The notes beneath the pieces were generated by a model, which was given only the letters and a program-made list of their open reading frames with translations, was not told the origin of the DNA and searched no databases. From NCBI GenBank assembly GCA_016124535.1, contig WGNK01000004.1:1-64000 (forward strand): a DNA stretch of 64,000 nt. The letters are read 5' to 3'. Origin of the DNA: Azospirillum sp. Lineage in GTDB: Bacteria; Pseudomonadota; Alphaproteobacteria; Azospirillales; Azospirillaceae. The stretch's first letter is position 1. The number at the start of each line of letters is the position of its first letter. Below are positions 1-9,039 of the stretch, one piece after another. The translations under genes and the position numbers were made by a program.

Positions 1-2064
1 CAGCTGACGCTGAACGGCGAGGGCGCCAATGCGCTGGTCGCGGCGACGCTGAACGAGGCCGGCGGCGGCACCGCGACCCTGGTGGTCAGCGGCGCGGCGG
101 ACCAGACGGTGAGCGGCACGATCGACGGCAGTGCCGCCGGCCTCGGCCGCTTGCAGGTGTCGAGCGCGTCGACGGTCGCGACCTTCACCGGCGCGGTTGG
201 GGCTATCAACCGACTGGCCCTGATTACTGTGACGAACTCGGCGGGCACCACCTTCGGCGGCGCGGTATCGGTGGCGAATCTTGTGATTACCGATACCCAG
301 GCGGGTCAGACGGTGGCGTTTCAGGGGGACCTGACGGTGACCACCGGGTTGACGGTGGCGGCCGGAACCGGCGCTTACAATGTCAGCATGACCGGGGCGA
401 ACACTGCGATCACCGGTTCGGCCGGGTTCTTGAATACCGGAACGGTGACGCTTGGCGATGGCGGCGACCTATTGGAGATTGGCGGTAGTCTGACCCATAC
501 GGCGGGGGTGACCCACAGTGGCGGTACGGTGCGTACGCCGGGGCAGGCGATTGGTTTGAGCGGTCTGACGCTGGACGCCGACTCGGTGTTTGACGCCAGC
601 AATGCCGGCGGCAGTGCGGCTGGCGCGGCGATTGACATCGGGTCGATCACCGGCGGCGCCCATGCCTTGCAGCTGATCTCCCGCAATGCCACGACGACGG
701 TGACCGGGGCTGCGACCGGACTGGGTGGGTTGACGCTGCAGGACGATAATGCCCAGGCGACCGGGACGGTCAGCTTCCTTGGCAATCTCTCGGCGGCCAG
801 CTTGACGACGTTCGGGCAGAGTTATGCGGTGGCTCTGACCGGGGGCACGTCGTCGGTAACCGCGGCCACGACCTTCCGCAATACCGGGACGGTAACGCTG
901 GGCGACACTGGCGACACCGTGACCTTCAGCGGCGGACTCGATACCAGTACCCGAGGCACGGAACTGGTCACCAACATCGGTGGCAATTTGCGCTCCGCAG
1001 CAGGCGCGATCTCGCTGAGCAAGACGATCTTGACCGCCAATACCGAGGTTGACAGCACCAACAACGGCGCCGCCGGCGGCGCGAATGTCACCTTCGTGAG
1101 CACGGTCGATTCCGCGACGGGGGCGGCGCAAAACCTGTCGGTCAGGGCCGGTAGCGGGGCAGCAACCTTCAACGGCGCGATCGGCGATACCAACCCGGTC
1201 AATGTGATTTCGGTGTCGGCCGGGCAAACCTCGTTCATCGGCGGGTTGCAATCGAGTGGGCCAATCGAGTTGAGCGGTGATACCACGCTGTCCAGCGATC
1301 TGGTCTCGACCGGCGGGTCGATTACCATTTCCGGCTCGGTTTCGATCGCCGCCGGTGCGAATGTTACGGTAACGTCCGGAGAGGCGAGCGGTGGGATCTC
1401 GATTACCGGCAAGGTCAGCGGCAGCGGCGCTTTGACTCTGAAGTCGAAGAGCAGTAAGACTACGATTGGCGGGGCGGTTTCGGAGCTGTCGATGTTGGAT
1501 ATCGACACCACCGGTTCGCCGGGCGCCGATCTTGTCTTCCAGGGCACAGTCGACGGGGTTTCGGCATTGGTCCTGAATACCGGCACCGCTGATATCTATT
1601 TCAAGGACAATGTCGGTCTAGGCTCAGCCGTCGGCACGGTGACCATCCGTTCCGTCGGCGACCTGGCGATTTCAAAGTATTTCGTCTCGGGAGCGGTGGA
1701 GATCACCGCCAGCGGCATCCTGTCGAACGTCAACCAGGGCGTTTCGGAAGGCCTCGGTCTGAATGTCAGCAGCCTGCAAATCCACAGCGCTACCAGTTCG
1801 AGCCTGTTTGGCTTTGTCGGCGGCGTCGGCGGCACCGGGGCGGCGCTGACCGCGAAGAGCGACAGTATCAACAATAATTTGCAGATCAACGGCTGCGTGA
1901 TTGGCCAGATCGGCAATTGTCAATCGCTGTTCATCGGTTTGCCGCCTGAAGTTCTGCGGGCAAGTCTGGACGACAAGGTGGTGTTGCTTGGCACACGCCG
2001 CTATGAGAATGCAGGAGATTTGCTGTTCTTCACGGTTATTGGCAACGAAGAGTTCTGGTATTGA
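1..2064 (+). CDS. Filamentous-haemagglutinin-like secreted repeat protein, C-terminal part (5' end outside window)
   Basis: The reading frame is open from base 1, so the gene begins upstream and only about 687 residues are seen. The sequence is a low-complexity Gly/Ala/Thr/Ser/Val protein with short alternating strands, as in beta-helix adhesins of the two-partner secretion type. A motif of the form NTGTVTLGD-x-GD occurs twice, 149 residues apart (codons near 427 and 874), showing long internal repeats. The only cysteines seen are two close together near the C-terminus (NGCVIGQIGNC), and the protein ends in a compact non-repetitive tail, GNEEFWY. The secretion domain and any TpsB partner would lie outside the window. 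The next gene (53 bp on) encodes a CHAT-domain lipoprotein, a pairing met in other bacteria with such adhesins. The family assignment rests on composition and repeats, not on a diagnostic domain. Confidence 0.75.
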   Translation, partial: QLTLNGEGANALVAATLNEAGGGTATLVVSGAADQTVSGTIDGSAAGLGRLQVSSASTVATFTGAVGAINRLALITVTNSAGTTFGGAVSVANLVITDTQAGQTVAFQGDLTVTTGLTVAAGTGAYNVSMTGANTAITGSAGFLNTGTVTLGDGGDLLEIGGSLTHTAGVTHSGGTVRTPGQAIGLSGLTLDADSVFDASNAGGSAAGAAIDIGSITGGAHALQLISRNATTTVTGAATGLGGLTLQDDNAQATGTVSFLGNLSAASLTTFGQSYAVALTGGTSSVTAATTFRNTGTVTLGDTGDTVTFSGGLDTSTRGTELVTNIGGNLRSAAGAISLSKTILTANTEVDSTNNGAAGGANVTFVSTVDSATGAAQNLSVRAGSGAATFNGAIGDTNPVNVISVSAGQTSFIGGLQSSGPIELSGDTTLSSDLVSTGGSITISGSVSIAAGANVTVTSGEASGGISITGKVSGSGALTLKSKSSKTTIGGAVSELSMLDIDTTGSPGADLVFQGTVDGVSALVLNTGTADIYFKDNVGLGSAVGTVTIRSVGDLAISKYFVSGAVEITASGILSNVNQGVSEGLGLNVSSLQIHSATSSSLFGFVGGVGGTGAALTAKSDSINNNLQINGCVIGQIGNCQSLFIGLPPEVLRASLDDKVVLLGTRRYENAGDLLFFTVIGNEEFWY

Positions 2065-2117
2065 TCCGGGTATTGACCCCGGCGGGCGACCGGGATCCCA
2101 GCAGTGAGGACCGCTAG

Positions 2118-4856
2118 ATGCTGACCACCAGACAGACCGGCGCAAGCCCGGCGGCTCCAGCGCAGGCCGCGACGGCGCGGGGGCGCGATGTGCCGCGACC
2201 GCGGTGGCCGGGGATTCTGATCGGGATCGTGGTCGGCGGCTTGCTGGCGGGGTGTCAAACCGCGCAGAAGAATGAGGCCAGAACCACGGCAGCCGCGCCA
2301 GGCGGCGGCACATCGGCGAAGGATGGCGGAACCAAGACGGCCCCGGCGAAGGACGCGGCGGCCGACAGCGGCAACGAAGAGGAATATCGCAACCAGATGC
2401 GGCTGGGCAAGTTCCAGCTGAGCAATGAGCGCTTCGCCGCCGCCGAGCGCAGCTTCGTGCTGGCGGCTCAGGCCCTGCCCCTGTCGGCGCCGGAGGCCGA
2501 TCCCCGGAGGCTCGACGTCCTGAGCAATCTGGCGATTACGTTGAGCAGTCAGCGGCGGCTTGCCGAGGCTGATGCCCTGTTCCGCCGGGTTGCCGCCAAT
2601 CTCGATGCCGGCACGATCGATGTCGGGCAGAAGCTGATGGCCCTGACCACCCTGGCGGCCCACTTCGCCAACCGCGAGGATTTCAGTTCGGCGCAGAACT
2701 TCGCCGAGCAGGCCTGGACCGAGGGCAGCAACGCGGTTGAGGCGCTCAACCTGAAGCCGGAGACGGCAGGACAACAGGCCCCGGCGGCGCTCGGCCGCAG
2801 TTTTGGGGCTCAGCGGGATATCGACGTGCTCTCGGGGCAACAGCAGGGGCTTTATGCCAATGTCGCCCAAAGTGCCTTGATGGAAGCGGTGGCCTTGCGC
2901 CGCCTGGGCAAGCCGAAGCAGGCGCTGGAACGGATCGATCGCGGCTTGGCGATCGTGACCTCGGATCGGACGGCACCGGCGTGGTGGGAAGCCTCGTTCC
3001 GGATCGAAAAGGCACAAAATCTGACCGCCGACAGCGAACGCGACGGAGCGATCACCGAATTGCGGCGGGCGATCGATCAGCTCAAAGGGGTCTCTCCGGA
3101 CGGTTCGCGGCGCGAGGGGCGGGCCCATCTGATCCTCGGCGCCAATCTCAAAGCCGGCGGTCAGAAGGATCAGGCGCTCGGGGAATTTCGTACCGGGATG
3201 GCGCAAATCGCGGCGACCGGCGGCGGCCTGTCGATTGATCTGGTGCTGCCCTATTTCCAATTGCTGCTGGAGCGGCAGGGCGCAGGCAACGCGGACGCCA
3301 AGCGGGAACTGCTGGAGGCGGCGATCGTGCTGCAGAAGGGGGCGGCGGCGGAGGCAATCGAGCAGTTGGCGGTGCGTTGGGCGGCGTCGGATCCGGAAGC
3401 GGAACGGGCGACGCGAGCCCTGGAGGAGGCGAAACGCCGCTTGAGCGGCCTGCGCCAGGAATTTGTCCTGAGTGAGGGCGACAAATCGACCTCGACCTCT
3501 GAATTGGCCAGTATTCGAAAAGAGATGGTGGCAATTTCGAGCGAAATGGCGGCGCTCGAACAGCAGGTCCAGGAGCGTTTTCCGCAATATAACCAATTGC
3601 TTGAGCAATCGACTAAGGCTGATGAAGTCCTGGCCGTGCTGAAGCCCGACGAAGCGGTGTTCCAGGTCCTGGTCGGCGACCGGAGCGGGGTCGCCCTGTT
3701 CGTCCGCAAGGACCGCATTACCGCCTATGAGCTTGACTTCGGCGACTCCACCCCGGGTGAACTGGTCCGTCGCCTGAGGCAGCATCTCTCGGGCAATCAG
3801 TTGCTTGATTACGACCTGGCAACCGCCAACCGGCTGTTCAATATTTTGTTTGGCCAGGCACGCCAGGACCTGCAGGGTGTCGGCCACGTGATTGTGGTGC
3901 CGTCCGGCCCGCTGCTCAGCCTGCCGTTCGGCATGCTGGTGACCGAACCGGCCCCGGCGGTGTCCAACCAGGATTACCGTTCGGTCAAGTGGCTGGGCCA
4001 GTCGGTCGCCTTGAGCATTTCCCCTTCGGTGCGCTCGTTCGTGGATTTGCGCGCCAAGGCCAGGCCGTCACGGGCGACCCAGGCGTTCATCGGCTTCGGC
4101 GATCCCACCCCGGCCGGCGATCCGGGGCTGATCCTGAACCGCCGGGGCTGGAATGCCGAGGCTTGTGGCCCGACCGCCAACGCCATTGCCAATGCCCGGC
4201 CGCTTCAGGGGGTTCGGGAAGAACTGAGCCAACTCGCCGCAATCCTGGGCGGCGGCGCCGGCAACATCGTGCTGCAGGACAATTTCACCGCGGCCAAGCT
4301 GCGCGAACTGGGCAAGTCCGACCTCGAGCGCTACCGGGTGGTCTATTTCTCGACCCACGGCTTTCTTCCCGGCAACATGCCGTGCCTGCCAGAGCCTGGC
4401 CTGCTGGTGTCCCGGCCGACCTCCGCCGCCAGCGGCGACGACGTGATGATGATGGCCAGCGAGATCGTCGCCAGCCTGCGCTTCGATGCTGACCTGATCG
4501 TTCTGGCCGCCTGCGACACCGGCGGCGGCGGCGGCGACCAGTTCGGCGGCGAGGGGCTCAGCGGCATGGCGCGAGCGTTCTTCCTGACCGGCGCCCGAAG
4601 CCTGTTGGTTGCCCATTGGCCGGTATCGAGCCGGAGCACGATCGCCTTGATGCATGCCGTTTTCGGTCAGTTGGCGGCGGACCATCAGTTGGATATCGCA
4701 GAAGCGATGCGGCGGGCCCAGGTGCAGATGATCAATAGCGGGCCGGAGTTCTCGCACCCGTTCTTCTGGGCGGCCTTCACCTTGGTCGGCGAGGGCAACA
4801 AGATTGTCGCCCCGGTCACCACCGCCTTGGGTAACACCAGGGGTTCGGTCAACTGA
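2118..4856 (+). CDS. TPR-CHAT domain lipoprotein (caspase-like fold)
   Basis: A 912-residue protein. Residues 33-45 are hydrophobic and end in the lipobox LAGC (Cys46), so it is probably a membrane-anchored lipoprotein. A GTG at 2190 would give a more typical 22-residue lipoprotein signal and may be the true start. Residues about 80-450 are helical TPR-like repeats, followed by a short coiled coil (about 470-500) and a C-terminal CHAT domain (about 560-905). The caspase-like dyad is intact: His747 in FSTHG and Cys799 in AACDTGG, so proteolytic activity is possible. CHAT proteases are known to cleave partner proteins. The upstream gene encodes a giant repeat adhesin, which suggests a role in its processing or surface display; this is inference. 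A hairpin terminator follows. Confidence 0.88.
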   Translation: MLTTRQTGASPAAPAQAATARGRDVPRPRWPGILIGIVVGGLLAGCQTAQKNEARTTAAAPGGGTSAKDGGTKTAPAKDAAADSGNEEEYRNQMRLGKFQLSNERFAAAERSFVLAAQALPLSAPEADPRRLDVLSNLAITLSSQRRLAEADALFRRVAANLDAGTIDVGQKLMALTTLAAHFANREDFSSAQNFAEQAWTEGSNAVEALNLKPETAGQQAPAALGRSFGAQRDIDVLSGQQQGLYANVAQSALMEAVALRRLGKPKQALERIDRGLAIVTSDRTAPAWWEASFRIEKAQNLTADSERDGAITELRRAIDQLKGVSPDGSRREGRAHLILGANLKAGGQKDQALGEFRTGMAQIAATGGGLSIDLVLPYFQLLLERQGAGNADAKRELLEAAIVLQKGAAAEAIEQLAVRWAASDPEAERATRALEEAKRRLSGLRQEFVLSEGDKSTSTSELASIRKEMVAISSEMAALEQQVQERFPQYNQLLEQSTKADEVLAVLKPDEAVFQVLVGDRSGVALFVRKDRITAYELDFGDSTPGELVRRLRQHLSGNQLLDYDLATANRLFNILFGQARQDLQGVGHVIVVPSGPLLSLPFGMLVTEPAPAVSNQDYRSVKWLGQSVALSISPSVRSFVDLRAKARPSRATQAFIGFGDPTPAGDPGLILNRRGWNAEACGPTANAIANARPLQGVREELSQLAAILGGGAGNIVLQDNFTAAKLRELGKSDLERYRVVYFSTHGFLPGNMPCLPEPGLLVSRPTSAASGDDVMMMASEIVASLRFDADLIVLAACDTGGGGGDQFGGEGLSGMARAFFLTGARSLLVAHWPVSSRSTIALMHAVFGQLAADHQLDIAEAMRRAQVQMINSGPEFSHPFFWAAFTLVGEGNKIVAPVTTALGNTRGSVN

Positions 4857-4894
4857 GGCAAATCCGCCCCGGCGGTTAGGTCGCTTGAAACAAA

Positions 4895-4924
4895 CCCACC
4901 GACGCAGACTCCTGCATCGGTGGG
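4895..4924. terminator. Bidirectional hairpin between convergent genes
   Basis: CCCACCGA and TCGGTGGG form a perfect 8-bp stem, extended by GCAG/CTGC across one mismatch, with a 4-base loop. It lies between the ends of the CHAT gene (plus) and the OmpA-like gene (minus). There is no strong T-run on either side, so efficiency is uncertain. Confidence 0.6.
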
Positions 4925-5017
4925 GTGGCAAATCTCGCGATTGGAAGTTTCCCGGGGCACGATCAAACCCGATCGTCGGCGACAGCCGGTCCGTGCCGCC
5001 GGACGATCGGAAGTGGC

Positions 5018-5710
5018 CTACTGAAGAATGAACTGAACCCGCCGGTTGCCGGCGGCCATCGGGTCGGTGCCGGGCAGGGGCTCGCTCTCGCCCTTGCCGA
5101 GCGCCTGCATCTGATCACCCGGCACGCCGCGCTGCGTAAGATAGGACCGGACCGAATCGGCGCGTCGGACCGAGAGGTCCAGGTTGTAGGCGTCCGAACC
5201 CTTGGCGTCGGTATGGCCTTCGATCACCAGCGCGTGGCCCGGACCCAGTTTCTCCAGCAACGCGGCGGCCAGATTGTCGAGCGTGGTGAACCACTCGGGC
5301 CGGATCGCGGCGTCGGCGCTGTCGAAGGAGATGCGGATGCCGATGGCGTGCGCCCGCGGAGCGGCGGCGCTGGGCGGGGGGGCGCTGGTCGCCGTGCTCG
5401 CCGGGGCGGGCCGGGCGATCGGCGGCGGTGCGGCGGGCGCCATCGCGTTGCCGATCGACAAGCCACGCAGGTCGTCGATGGTTCGTCCGCCACTCGGTGC
5501 CCGGCGCGTGGTCGTTGCGGCCGCTGGGGCAGGGGGCTGGATCGCCGCCTTGCCGTCGAGCGCCTTTAAAAAATCATCCTTCGAAGCGTTGCGCGGCATA
5601 ATCACCACGTCCGCTGCCGCAACTTGATCGGCAACGAGAGCAATCGGGAGCATGAACGCCGACGCAATTCCTAGCGCAATCACCGACCTCGGCGTAACCC
5701 GTTGTGTCAT
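5018..5710 (-). CDS. OmpA-family peptidoglycan-binding outer membrane protein
   Basis: 230 residues from ATG at 5710, which has a good GGAG site 7 bases upstream; an upstream in-frame start at 5746 lacks this. An N-terminal signal peptide (MTQRVTPRS followed by a hydrophobic run to about residue 33) is followed by a Pro/Ala-rich linker and a C-terminal OmpA-like domain. The domain carries the typical FDSADAAIRPE opening, the EGHTDAKGSDAYNLDLS core with the conserved Asp, and RRADSVRSYL, which together bind diaminopimelate in peptidoglycan. The protein probably sits in the periplasm or outer membrane and tethers it to the wall. It lacks a visible beta-barrel. It has its own promoter (5759-5787), so it is not simply the tail of the addB operon. 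Confidence 0.88.
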   Translation of the reverse strand: MTQRVTPRSVIALGIASAFMLPIALVADQVAAADVVIMPRNASKDDFLKALDGKAAIQPPAPAAATTTRRAPSGGRTIDDLRGLSIGNAMAPAAPPPIARPAPASTATSAPPPSAAAPRAHAIGIRISFDSADAAIRPEWFTTLDNLAAALLEKLGPGHALVIEGHTDAKGSDAYNLDLSVRRADSVRSYLTQRGVPGDQMQALGKGESEPLPGTDPMAAGNRRVQFILQ

Positions 5711-5758
5711 TGTAATTCTCCACTGGGCATGAATGTCGATTTCCAAGCGGCAGCAGCA

Positions 5759-5787
5759 AATTTACCTCTAATTCGCGATAATGTCAA
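5759..5787 (-). promoter_or_regulatory. Sigma-70 promoter for the OmpA-like gene
   Basis: On the minus strand a perfect -35 box TTGACA (5787-5782) is separated by 17 bases from TAAATT (5764-5759), about 49 bp upstream of the ATG at 5710. The spacing and the local AT-richness in a GC-rich genome support it. From 5788 to 6006 no gene was seen. Confidence 0.7.
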
Positions 5788-6006
5788 GAAAACTCTGCCA
5801 TACCTGCCGCGGCAACCAAGTCTGGTAGAGAATTATTAACGATTGGGCTGCGTTCCTTTTGGTATCGGAGTAATAACTTTCGGGGGGTGGGGACCGCGCC
5901 TCGGCTCGTCCCGGCGGGTAAACGAATGATCCTGGCCTGAAGCGGGAAGCGATCGTTCCGGCAGCTCCGGCAGAGTGCAGTTTCGCCAGCTGCGGCGCCG
6001 CGCCGC

Positions 6007-9000
6007 TCAGCCTTCTGCCGGCGCCCGGCCGGCGGACCACTCCTGCACCCTCGCCAAGTGCTCGTAATCGCTGAAGCGGGGCGCCTGGCTCGGACGGGGT
6101 TGGGAACGATAGGGGGTGGCGGGGTCGTCGAACACCCAGATCAGGCGTTCCAGACCGCCATGGGCCTGTTCGGTGAGCGCCGCCAGGTCGCCCTTTACCG
6201 GCTTCTCCTCGCCGGCCGGATCGCCACCGCCGAGCCGCCAGAACGCCAGCGCTGCGACCGGACCGCTGAGGGCAGTGCCGAAGCCGCCGGTTTCCGCGAT
6301 CGCCGCTTCGAGCGGTAACTGGGGGGCGAAGCCAAGGGCGATTTCCGCCGGGCTGGGGATCGCGCCGGTCTTATAATCGATAATCATCAAACCGCCGTCG
6401 GGCAGGCGGTCGATGCGGTCGGCCTTGGCGATGAGCCGGAACGGTCCGGCGCGACCGTCGAATTCGATCCGGCCGCCGGCTTCGGTCGCCAGCGGCCGGA
6501 TGGTGGCGCGGCGACCGCGCTCGAATTCGACGAACCAGCGGGCGATGCGCTCGAAGCGGGGCCACCAGAACGCCCAGACCTCGGGTCTGGCCAGGAGGTC
6601 GCCGAATGCCGCCCGGCCGCAGCCGAGCAGGGCGTCGAGCGCATCCGCGGGCATCGCACCCGGCCAGGCGCGGACAAACGCCTCCAGCGCCTGATGGATA
6701 AACTGGCCGCGCTCCAGCGCGCCGGGATCCGCGGCGATCGGCTCCAGGGCGCGCAGCCCGAGAACATGCCGGGCATAGATCGCATAGGGATCGCGCATCC
6801 AGGTTTCGATCTCGGTGACCGAAAGCTGGCGCGGTCGGGCCGCCACCGGTGGCCGCGGCTCCGGCGGTGCTATCGGGGTCACCGCCGCCGGTTCGTCGAG
6901 CGCCCGCAGCCAGGCCAGCCAGTGCGCCGTGTCCTGGTCGATGCGGCCGTCGAGCCCGGCGGCGCGCAGCACTGCGTCGAGCCGCGACAGCCAGCGTGAC
7001 GGCACGGTCGGCGTGCCGTCGACCCGGAGCGCCCGGGTCAGGATGACTTCGGGGGCGGCGGCGAGCTGGGCAAAGTCATGGGCCGCCAGTCCGACCTGGC
7101 GTTCGGGCGCCGGCAGGCCGAAATCGCGGCGCATCGGCCGCGACAGCCAAGGGTCAACCGGCGGCTCGGCCGGCCAGGTGCCCTCGTTGAGCCCGCCCAG
7201 GATCACCCGGTCGGCCCGCAGCAACCGGGCTTCGAGTGGCCCCAGAATGGTCAGTCGGGGGTGGCGGCCGAAGCGCGGGCGCACCACCCGGCCGGCCAGC
7301 AGCACCTCGAACAGTGCCGGATAATCGGTACCGGAGACGTCGGGGAAATCTCCGGCGGCGGCGGCCAGTTCGGCGACCAGGGCGGCCATCGCCTCGCCGT
7401 CGTCGTGACGCCACAGACGGTTCGCCCCCCCCTGGTCGTCGCTCGCCGCCAGGGCTTCGACCGCGGCGATATGGCCACGCAGCAGGCTGGCCAAATCGCC
7501 GCCGACGGTCAGTGCTGCGTCGAGCGGGGCCAAGAGTCGCTCCAGCCCCTGGACCCAAAGGATCAGCCGGGGCCGGGCGGAGTCGTCATCGAAGCGGTCG
7601 TCCTCGACCTCGGCCAGTGCGGCCAGCAACCCGGTGATCCCCTGGTCCGGGCGCGGGCCGCGCAGGACCGCCCGCTCCAGCGCGCGCACCGAGGCGCGGA
7701 ATTCGGCCGCAGCTTGACCGCCCGCAGCCAGCGGATGCTTGAGCAGCGCCAGCAGCGGCACCGGCGCGTAGCGCTCGGCGACCGCGGCGGCGGCGAGGCG
7801 GAGAAAGCTGCCGACCGCGGTCTCGGCGAGCGGCACACCGCCCGAATCGTCGGTTGCGATGCCCCAGCGGCCGAGCGCGCCGGCGACCCGACGCGCCAGT
7901 GCCCGGTCGGGGGTGATCAGCGCCGCGGTCTTGCCCGGCGTCTCCAGCGTCTGGCGCATCAGCAAGGCGATGACGCCGGCCTCCTCGCGCGCGCCGGGGC
8001 AGTCGAGCCGGGTCAGGCCGTCGAGGGCGCGGGCTTCGATGCCGGCCAGAGCCCGCCATTCCTCGGTGGTGGCGGCCGGACGGAGCGCTTCGGCGATCAG
8101 CCGGCGCCGTGCCGCCTGGGTTACCCCGGCACCCGGCGGGTCCGCCGGTGCGGCTTCGGCCTGCCAGAGGCGGACCGCGGCGCGGTCGATTTCGAGATGC
8201 CGGAGCAGGCGGGCCAGGCCCCATTGCGGGTGGGTTTCTTCGAGTCTCTGCCAACTCGGATCGTCGCTGTCCTGGTCGAGTCCGGGCAGTACCACCGCAC
8301 CCAGGGGCAGGCCGGCCACCACCTTCAACAGATCGGCGGTTGCCGGGATCGAGCCGGTCGAGCCGGCCGCGATCACCCAGCCCGCCGGCGGCAGCTGCCG
8401 CCACAGCGCCGCCTGGGCGGCAAGCAGCCGGTTGCGCCGTTGGGCCGGGTCGACCGCCCCCTGCTCGGCGAGCAATTCGGGCCAGCGCTCGGTCAGGATG
8501 CCGAGGAAGGCCAGCGTGATCTGCCAGTGTTCGGCATGCTCGTCGGGCACCAGCCGGGCCAGACGGTCGAAACCGAGCCGCTCGGTCTGGACCTCGTCGA
8601 GCAGGCGGGCCAGATCGGCGGCCAGACGCGCCGCCTGGGCCGGGGTTCGGCCGATGTCGGGCATCGCCAGGATGGTGCGGGTCAGCAGCAGCTGCCGGCG
8701 CAGCCCGGAGAGTGCCGGTGTCAGCGTCAGCGCCTCGGTGAGGCCCGGCAGCGCCTCTTCCTGGAGACCGATGCCCTCGGCATCGATGTCGCCGAGCGGG
8801 CTGAGCATCGGCAACAGCAGCGGCTTTCCGTCGGCCCGGCGCAAGAAGGCCTCTCGCAGGGAACGGCAGGCACGCCGGGTCGGCAGCAGCACCGTGCAGC
8901 CGGCCAAGGCCAAAGGCTCGTGGCCGACCCGGTCGAGGATGCCGGAGGCCAGCGCGTCGACGAAGGGAACCCCGGCCGGGATGGTGTAGACCCTCGCCGC

Positions 9001-9039
9001 AGCGGGGATGGCCGGGGCGGTGATGGCCGGGGCGGTCAT
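6007..9039 (-). CDS. addB: Double-strand break repair protein AddB
   Basis: 1010 residues from the ATG at 9039, chosen because it overlaps the murU stop in an ATGA junction. AddB partners AddA in the RecBCD-like helicase-nuclease that resects DNA ends for RecA. The N-terminal part resembles an inactivated UvrD-like helicase (PTRRACRSLREAFL near residue 60). The C-terminal nuclease domain has the PD-(D/E)xK signature AKADRID followed by MIIDYKTG (Asp888, Lys890), so it should be catalytically active. Length matches alphaproteobacterial AddB. In many relatives addA follows at once; here the next gene on this strand is the OmpA-like gene and no addA is in the window. Confidence 0.93.
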   Translation of the reverse strand: MTAPAITAPAIPAAARVYTIPAGVPFVDALASGILDRVGHEPLALAGCTVLLPTRRACRSLREAFLRRADGKPLLLPMLSPLGDIDAEGIGLQEEALPGLTEALTLTPALSGLRRQLLLTRTILAMPDIGRTPAQAARLAADLARLLDEVQTERLGFDRLARLVPDEHAEHWQITLAFLGILTERWPELLAEQGAVDPAQRRNRLLAAQAALWRQLPPAGWVIAAGSTGSIPATADLLKVVAGLPLGAVVLPGLDQDSDDPSWQRLEETHPQWGLARLLRHLEIDRAAVRLWQAEAAPADPPGAGVTQAARRRLIAEALRPAATTEEWRALAGIEARALDGLTRLDCPGAREEAGVIALLMRQTLETPGKTAALITPDRALARRVAGALGRWGIATDDSGGVPLAETAVGSFLRLAAAAVAERYAPVPLLALLKHPLAAGGQAAAEFRASVRALERAVLRGPRPDQGITGLLAALAEVEDDRFDDDSARPRLILWVQGLERLLAPLDAALTVGGDLASLLRGHIAAVEALAASDDQGGANRLWRHDDGEAMAALVAELAAAAGDFPDVSGTDYPALFEVLLAGRVVRPRFGRHPRLTILGPLEARLLRADRVILGGLNEGTWPAEPPVDPWLSRPMRRDFGLPAPERQVGLAAHDFAQLAAAPEVILTRALRVDGTPTVPSRWLSRLDAVLRAAGLDGRIDQDTAHWLAWLRALDEPAAVTPIAPPEPRPPVAARPRQLSVTEIETWMRDPYAIYARHVLGLRALEPIAADPGALERGQFIHQALEAFVRAWPGAMPADALDALLGCGRAAFGDLLARPEVWAFWWPRFERIARWFVEFERGRRATIRPLATEAGGRIEFDGRAGPFRLIAKADRIDRLPDGGLMIIDYKTGAIPSPAEIALGFAPQLPLEAAIAETGGFGTALSGPVAALAFWRLGGGDPAGEEKPVKGDLAALTEQAHGGLERLIWVFDDPATPYRSQPRPSQAPRFSDYEHLARVQEWSAGRAPAEG

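Noticed and set aside
5768..6040. Small minus-strand frame between the OmpA-like gene and addB
   Set aside because: Overlaps the addB end and the OmpA promoter, has no ribosome site, and the sequence looks random.
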